From the NCBI GenBank assembly GCA_964544655.1, contig CAZJCM010000023.1, positions 1 to 48,417 of the forward strand: a DNA stretch of 48,417 nt, read 5' to 3'. This stretch comes from HyVt-443 sp964544655. Lineage in GTDB: Bacteria > Pseudomonadota > Gammaproteobacteria > Chromatiales > Chromatiaceae. Of the stretch, positions 43,776 through 48,417 are shown piece by piece. The position numbers and the translations under genes are program-made. The stretch's first letter is position 1, and every line of letters begins with the position of its first letter. The notes under the pieces are model-generated. The model was not told the origin of the DNA and searched no databases. It saw nothing but the letters and a program-made list of their open reading frames with translations.

Positions 43776-45296
43776 ATGGCAGGAAGAGTCATCGAAGGAC
43801 GCCTCAAACACCTCGAAAGTCACCTGGAGCAAGAAAATCCGGTTTTGCTCAATACGGTCCAGAGTTTCCGCAAACTGGATCGGGTCGCCTACAAGATGGG
43901 TCTGCTCGACAGCGACGACTCCTACGCCACCCAAATCCCATGGTGGCCGTTGATCTCCATTCTGGGCACTTTCTCTTCGGGAAAATCGACCTTTATCAAC
44001 CACTACCTGGGATACAAACTGCAACGTACCGGCAACCAGGCGGTCGACGACCGTTTCACCGTCATCTGCTACAGCCGCGAGAAGACCGCACACGCCCTGC
44101 CCGGGGTGGCATTGGATTCCGATCCACGTTTCCCCTTCTACCAGATGAGCCGGGAGATCGAGAAGGTGTCTGCCGGTGAAGGCCAACGCATCGACGCCTA
44201 CCTGCAGTTGAAGACCTGCCCCAGCGAGCGGCTGCGCGGCAAGATCCTGATCGACTCCCCCGGCTTCGATGCCGACGCCCAGCGCACCTCGACCCTGCGC
44301 ATCACCGACCACATCATAGACCTGTCAGATCTTGTCCTGGTGCTGTTCGATGCCCGGCATCCAGAGCCCGGCGCCATGATCGACACCCTGGACCACCTGG
44401 TGAGCCGTACGATCAACCGGCCCGATACCGGCAAATTCCTCTATATCCTCAACCAGATCGACACCACTGCCCGCGAAGACAACCCGGAAGAGGTGGTCGC
44501 CGCCTGGCAACGGGCATTGGGTGAGCGGGGCCTTACCGCCGGCCGTTTCTATACCATCTACAACCCGGAATCATCCGTTCCCATCGACGATGACAAGCTG
44601 CGGGAACGGTTCGAACGCAAGCGCGACCATGACCTGGGGGAGATCCATGGCCGCATGCAGGAGGTGGAGATCGAGCGTGCCTATCGCATCGTCGGTGCGC
44701 TGGAAAAGACCGCAAGGGACATCGAAGAGCGCATCGTCCCCGTCCTGCAGGATGCCCTGGGCCACTGGAAAAAGCGGGTGATATGGGGTGATGCCTTCGC
44801 CTTTGGACTGCTTTTCATCATATTCGTCACACTGACCGTGAAGCTCGGTTACTGGCAGGGCTTGAGTTTCGCACCACCCTGGCTCAACGACCTGCTGGCC
44901 AATCAGGGACTGCTCTATGCCTGCATCATCATCGTGCTCCTGGGACTGGGTGGCGTGCATTTTCTGGTCCGCACCCTGGCCGCCCGCACTCTGCTCAAGC
45001 CACTGCGCAGGCAAAGTGAGAAATTAGCCCTCAGGGGCAACCTGGTAAATGCCTTCCTGCGTAGCACCCGCCCGTGGCGCAGTATCTTCAGCCGCACGCC
45101 CGCGGGCTGGGGGCGTGGCACGAAAAAACGCCTGCAGCAGGTGACCCAGGATGCGGATGATTACGTGCAGACCCTGAATGACCGTTTCACCAACCCATCG
45201 GGCGAGAACCCGATGGAAGCGCAGCATGAACCGGCGGATGACCCGGTCGCTGCACCGGAAAGCGCATCGGCGGGAGATGACAGCCACAAGGGATGA
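43776..45296 (+). CDS. Dynamin-like membrane GTPase
   Basis: This is a 506-residue protein. The second ATG (43776) is favoured because AAGGG lies seven bases upstream, against one base for the ATG at 43770. The G domain has P-loop GTFSSGKST (64-72), a switch region DDRFTVI, DSPGFD (G3) and LNQID in place of NKxD (G4). Helical regions follow, then two membrane helices (about 332-352 and 376-400) and a charged tail. This fits bacterial dynamin/EHD-like proteins, which remodel or tether membranes. A sugar kinase gene starts three bases after its stop. Confidence 0.82.
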   Translation: MAGRVIEGRLKHLESHLEQENPVLLNTVQSFRKLDRVAYKMGLLDSDDSYATQIPWWPLISILGTFSSGKSTFINHYLGYKLQRTGNQAVDDRFTVICYSREKTAHALPGVALDSDPRFPFYQMSREIEKVSAGEGQRIDAYLQLKTCPSERLRGKILIDSPGFDADAQRTSTLRITDHIIDLSDLVLVLFDARHPEPGAMIDTLDHLVSRTINRPDTGKFLYILNQIDTTAREDNPEEVVAAWQRALGERGLTAGRFYTIYNPESSVPIDDDKLRERFERKRDHDLGEIHGRMQEVEIERAYRIVGALEKTARDIEERIVPVLQDALGHWKKRVIWGDAFAFGLLFIIFVTLTVKLGYWQGLSFAPPWLNDLLANQGLLYACIIIVLLGLGGVHFLVRTLAARTLLKPLRRQSEKLALRGNLVNAFLRSTRPWRSIFSRTPAGWGRGTKKRLQQVTQDADDYVQTLNDRFTNPSGENPMEAQHEPADDPVAAPESASAGDDSHKG

Positions 45297-45299
45297 GCC

Positions 45300-46211
45300 A
45301 TGCGCATCGGTATCGACCTGGGCGGGAGCAAAATCGAGGTCATTGCCCTCGCTGACGACGGAGAAACGGTGCACCGCCAACGCTGCCCGACACCTCAGGG
45401 TGACTATTCCGGCACGCTGCAGGCCATCGTCGGGCTGATCGAACAGAGTGAGCGGACGGTGGGAGAACCTGGCAGTATCGGCATCGGCACCCCAGGTTCC
45501 TTGTCACCGTCCAGCGGTCTGATGCGCAACGCCAACTCCACCTGCCTCAACGGGAAACCGCTGCGTCAGGATCTGGAACAATGTCTCGGGCGTCCGATTC
45601 GCCTGGCCAACGATGCCGACTGTTTTACCTTGTCCGAGGCAATCGACGGCGCCGCAGCAGGCGCCGCCTCGGTATTCGGCGTCATCATCGGGACGGGTAC
45701 CGGTGGCGGCATCGTCATCGACGGCCACCCGTTGGCAGGCCCCAACGCCATCACCGGTGAATGGGGTCACAACCCTCTACCCTGGCCCAGCCCGGACGAA
45801 TTGCCCGGCCCGGCCTGCTACTGCGGCAAGCACGGCTGTATCGAGACCTTCCTTTCGGGGCCGGGCCTGAGCCACGACTTTCATACCACCTGCGGAAAAA
45901 AACTTTCCCCCGCCGCAATCGACGAACTGGCCCGTCAGGGCAACGAAGATGCAGAGGCCGCACTGGCCCGCTATGAAGACAGGCTGGCACGGGGACTGGC
46001 AAGTGTCATCAATCTGCTGGACCCGGAAGTGATCGTGCTGGGGGGCGGGATGTCCAATCTGTCGCGGCTGTATCGGAACGTTCCGCAACGGTGGGGGCAC
46101 TATGTCTTTTCCGACAGGGTCACCACCCGGCTTCTGCCACCGGCGCATGGTGACTCCAGCGGGGTGCGCGGAGCGGCCTGGCTCTGGCCCGCTGACAGCG
46201 GACCCAAGTGA
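45300..46211 (+). CDS. ROK family sugar kinase (fructokinase/N-acetylglucosamine kinase type)
   Basis: This is a 303-residue ATP-dependent hexose kinase. Motifs are GIDLGGSKIEVIAL (phosphate 1), NDADCFTLSEA (catalytic aspartate), IIGTGTGGGIVIDG, the ROK signature region GEWGHNPL and the zinc site CYCGKHGCIE, then VIVLGGGMSNLSRLY. It resembles Mak and NagK. The exact sugar cannot be read. The gap to the GTPase gene is three bases, so the two are cotranscribed. It is convergent with the cyclase gene. Confidence 0.9.
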   Translation: MRIGIDLGGSKIEVIALADDGETVHRQRCPTPQGDYSGTLQAIVGLIEQSERTVGEPGSIGIGTPGSLSPSSGLMRNANSTCLNGKPLRQDLEQCLGRPIRLANDADCFTLSEAIDGAAAGAASVFGVIIGTGTGGGIVIDGHPLAGPNAITGEWGHNPLPWPSPDELPGPACYCGKHGCIETFLSGPGLSHDFHTTCGKKLSPAAIDELARQGNEDAEAALARYEDRLARGLASVINLLDPEVIVLGGGMSNLSRLYRNVPQRWGHYVFSDRVTTRLLPPAHGDSSGVRGAAWLWPADSGPK

Positions 46212-46223
46212 ACAGCCTCTACA

Positions 46224-47426
46224 CTACCCCTGCTGCTCCGAGGCTATTTCAGACGAGTAGAATAGACGTCGATTACGCCCCTGCGCCTTGCACAGGTACA
46301 TCGCCTCGTCTGCCTGTTTGTAGAGCAACTGCATGGTATCGGCCGGTGTATCGCTGGTCTTGCAGTCGAGGGAAGTCATACCTATGCTGACCGTCAGTAT
46401 CAACGCCCCCATCTCTCCGCCCAAGTCGAGCCTGCCGATCCGTTCCTGGATACCTTTCGCCATCAGATCCGTGCCAACCGGACCGGTATTGGGCAACATC
46501 ATCACAAACTCTTCACCGCCAAGGCGGGCAATCAAGTCACCGCTACGTGCCTGATCCCTGAGCACACCGGCAATCAATTTCAATACCCGGTCCCCCACCA
46601 CATGTCCCCACCGATCATTGATCCGCTTGAAATGGTCGACATCCACCAGCAGCAGACCGAGGGGCAACGCATATCCCACCGCCCGCGCCAGCATGGATTC
46701 ACCTTCGGCAAAGAAATAACGCCGGTTATGCAGGCCGGTAAGATCATCGGTGATTGAAAGACGCTGATAGCGATTGCGCAGATCTTCCGATTCCTTCAGC
46801 GCCTGCTCCAGCTCCTGGGTGCGTGCCTGCACCACTTGCTCCAGATTGTGTAACAAACGATGAGTGTGGATAAACCGTCCCAGGCAGTTGGCGAACAGGG
46901 TCAGAAAATAGCCCTGCCAGGTATCGAAAAAATCCCGCATCGGATGGGAAATCACCAGCACACCGAGAAGATCCTCATTTATTGCCAGAGGAGCGGCGAT
47001 AAGGGAGCCACTGTCGCAGAACAGCTGTTTTCCGGCCAGCGGCAGATAACGCTCATCATTGCCGCAATCCGCGCATAATTGAAGCTGCCTGGTCTGACCG
47101 GCAATTCCGATCAGGCCTTCACCCAGCGGATATTCGATGGAATCTGGAAAGTTGGTTTTGATCGAAAAGGGAAAGGGATGAAACTGCTCCGCGAGCTCAA
47201 TCGTGGCCGTACAGCGCAGCAGTTCTCCATCTATAAGGAACAAGGCACCGTGCTCGAGATCCTGATAACGAGCCAGCGAAGAGAGCGCCAACTGCAACAG
47301 CTCTTCCTCCGTCACTGCATTCAGCGATACCTCGGACAATTCACGGATAGCGGACAAGGCATCGATCAAGGACACATAGCTCTCACCAAGCCCCATCATA
47401 TTCAAGCTGTCGGCCTGAAGCGTCAT
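46224..47426 (-). CDS. GAF-GGDEF diguanylate cyclase
   Basis: This 400-residue protein makes cyclic-di-GMP from two GTP. A GAF-like sensor (about 30-195) with C-A-D-C and C-D-S segments is followed by a coiled-coil linker (LEQVVQARTQELEQALKE) and a complete GGDEF domain (DDLTGLHNRRYF, DVDHFKRINDRWGHVVGD, ARLGGEEF). An inhibitory RxxD (RSGD) lies five residues before GGEEF. The active site looks intact. The ATG at 47426 overlaps the stop of the HDOD gene as ATGA, so the two are translationally coupled. Confidence 0.92.
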   Translation of the reverse strand: MTLQADSLNMMGLGESYVSLIDALSAIRELSEVSLNAVTEEELLQLALSSLARYQDLEHGALFLIDGELLRCTATIELAEQFHPFPFSIKTNFPDSIEYPLGEGLIGIAGQTRQLQLCADCGNDERYLPLAGKQLFCDSGSLIAAPLAINEDLLGVLVISHPMRDFFDTWQGYFLTLFANCLGRFIHTHRLLHNLEQVVQARTQELEQALKESEDLRNRYQRLSITDDLTGLHNRRYFFAEGESMLARAVGYALPLGLLLVDVDHFKRINDRWGHVVGDRVLKLIAGVLRDQARSGDLIARLGGEEFVMMLPNTGPVGTDLMAKGIQERIGRLDLGGEMGALILTVSIGMTSLDCKTSDTPADTMQLLYKQADEAMYLCKAQGRNRRLFYSSEIASEQQG

Positions 47427-48310
47427 GCCATCAATGTCCTGGCAGTCGCCCACAGCTCATCGCTGCTCTCTATAAAACGCGTTTCCACCCGGATCAGGGC
47501 GGACGCCCCGATACCCAGCCCGGCTTGCAGGCAAGCCGCCTGCCTCAGCTCCCATGCTTTACCTCCCAGCTGCCTGTGCAACCGCCGACTTGCGGCCGAT
47601 ACCACGCAGTGCAGTGAAGCATGGGCGCCCTGGTATTGATCATTGCCCAGTTCACCTATGACGGCTGCAATCACTTCAGGCAGATGCCAGCGCTGAGCCA
47701 GCCACAGTGCCGCCTGATTGTGATCGAGACCAATGATCCGCCGCTCGAGGTCCAGCACATCGGTATCTTCAGCCTGCTGCAGAGCGCTCAACAGTTCCCC
47801 GTAGGCTTCGGGAGAGGTATGGACCAGCACCAGGGTACCGATGTTGTGCAACAGCCCCGCCAGATAAGCAGCATCCACATCCAGCCCCGCAGACTGTGAT
47901 GACTGCAGGGCGATGAGTCGCGCCAACTGTGCCGACCCCAAAGCGGCATACCAATACTGATCCAGCTGAAAACCAGGGCAACGCGAGGTATCGAAGCTAC
48001 CGGCCATGGCAATACTCAACGCAAGGCTCTTCACCACGTTCAGCCCCAACACCCGGATAATTGCCTGCTTCACCGTCAGAATGCTCGTGACCTGGCCAAA
48101 ATAGGCGGAATTGGCCAACCCCAGGATGCGTGCCAACAGCCCGGGATCCTGCTCAATGATGCCAGACAAAACATCGATATCTATTTCCGGATCTGCCGCC
48201 GCACGCAGCAGTCTGGTGGCTGTGACTGAGAGGGGGGGCAGGCTCTTCACCTCCATGACATGGCTTCTGGCTGCGGCTGCATTCATCTCAACAGATTCCT
48301 TCAACAACAT
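47423..48310 (-). CDS. HDOD domain signalling protein
   Basis: This is a 295-residue protein made almost wholly of a HDOD domain (LPPLSVTATRLLRAAADPEIDIDVLSGIIEQDPGLLARIL, FGQVTSILTVKQAIIRVLGLNVVKSLAL, YLAGLLHNIGTLVL, DHNQAALWLAQRWHLP). HDOD proteins are signalling relatives of HD hydrolases, often paired with cyclases. The start is uncertain: ATG 48310 is used here, and ATG 48286 has AGGA ten bases upstream. It overlaps the GAF-GGDEF gene by four bases. Confidence 0.88.
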   Translation of the reverse strand: MLLKESVEMNAAAARSHVMEVKSLPPLSVTATRLLRAAADPEIDIDVLSGIIEQDPGLLARILGLANSAYFGQVTSILTVKQAIIRVLGLNVVKSLALSIAMAGSFDTSRCPGFQLDQYWYAALGSAQLARLIALQSSQSAGLDVDAAYLAGLLHNIGTLVLVHTSPEAYGELLSALQQAEDTDVLDLERRIIGLDHNQAALWLAQRWHLPEVIAAVIGELGNDQYQGAHASLHCVVSAASRRLHRQLGGKAWELRQAACLQAGLGIGASALIRVETRFIESSDELWATARTLMA

Positions 48311-48349
48311 GATTTTTCTTAGTTTCAATAAGTAGGTTAGCGGCAGAAG

Positions 48350-48417
48350 ATGAACAATACTTTAGCCCATATTTGTCAGCTACTGAGCAAAATCGATCCT
48401 AATATGGCTTTAACTTA
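48350..48417 (+). CDS. Possible N-terminus of a plus-strand gene cut by the window edge
   Basis: From the ATG at 48350 the frame stays open for 22 codons to the edge, starting MNNTLAHICQLLSKIDPNMA. It diverges from the HDOD gene with about 40 bases between. There is no strong ribosome site and the fragment is too short to name. Confidence 0.3.
   Translation, partial: MNNTLAHICQLLSKIDPNMALT

Noticed and set aside
43323..44312. 329-codon minus-strand frame opposite the GTPase gene
   Set aside because: It covers the P-loop region of a clear GTPase and runs through the divergent promoter region. No domain is recognisable.

Overview
The window is about 48 kb of a GC-rich gammaproteobacterial chromosome. 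Three things point to this: the iscR-iscS-iscU order with IscR cysteine and histidine positions matching E. coli numbering, the queA-tgt-yajC-secD-secF cluster, and the efp/epmA/epmB beta-lysylation set. A DUF302 protein, a class I aldolase and a TAXI-type TRAP transporter would fit a free-living or symbiotic Chromatiales/sulfur-oxidiser type lineage, but that is an inference from gene content only. I see no insertion sequence, prophage or CRISPR array. Gene density is high and most genes are ordinary core genes.

Layout. 0-5 kb: Fe-S assembly (iscU partial, iscS, iscR with an IscR-type operator on its promoter), cysE, trmJ and the divergent suhB. 5-11.4 kb: secF, secD and yajC (protein export), tgt and queA (queuosine tRNA), a likely small RNA on the opposite strand between tgt and queA, and tRNA-Leu(CAA). 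11.8-19.4 kb: an FtsH-type protease, an M90 (MtfA-like) peptidase, a DUF4010 membrane protein, class I fructose-bisphosphate aldolase, a broken SpoIIAA-like gene, a 54-residue unknown protein and a class I aminotransferase. 19.7-24 kb: TAXI TRAP transporter (binding protein, attenuator-like terminator, fused permease, universal stress protein). 24.2-28.4 kb: an SCO-like protein without its copper cysteines, psd, and the EF-P modification genes epmA, efp and epmB.

28.5-32.5 kb holds a PilZ-like protein followed by a catalytically degenerate REC-PAS-GGDEF-EAL protein of FimX type, so cyclic-di-GMP reception is the theme. At the right end (46-48.3 kb) a HDOD protein and an active-looking GAF-GGDEF cyclase overlap by ATGA. 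Between them, at 43.8-46.2 kb, a dynamin-like membrane GTPase is tightly linked to a ROK sugar kinase.

The most unusual block is 32.5-43.3 kb, all on the minus strand. In transcription order it holds an SCP2-like lipid-binding protein, an RND adaptor, an RND permease with a long extra C-terminal tail (hydrophobic segment, acidic/proline region, lysine-rich region), an exported protein with FRP motifs, an exported DUF4412/LolA-like protein, a second exported protein with repeated YRFRP motifs, an orphan ParA-type ATPase, an exported or anchored DUF302 protein and a membrane-anchored coiled-coil protein. I read this as a candidate envelope export or assembly system that may not have been described. 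Its cargo is unknown. The FRP-motif proteins are the natural suspects.
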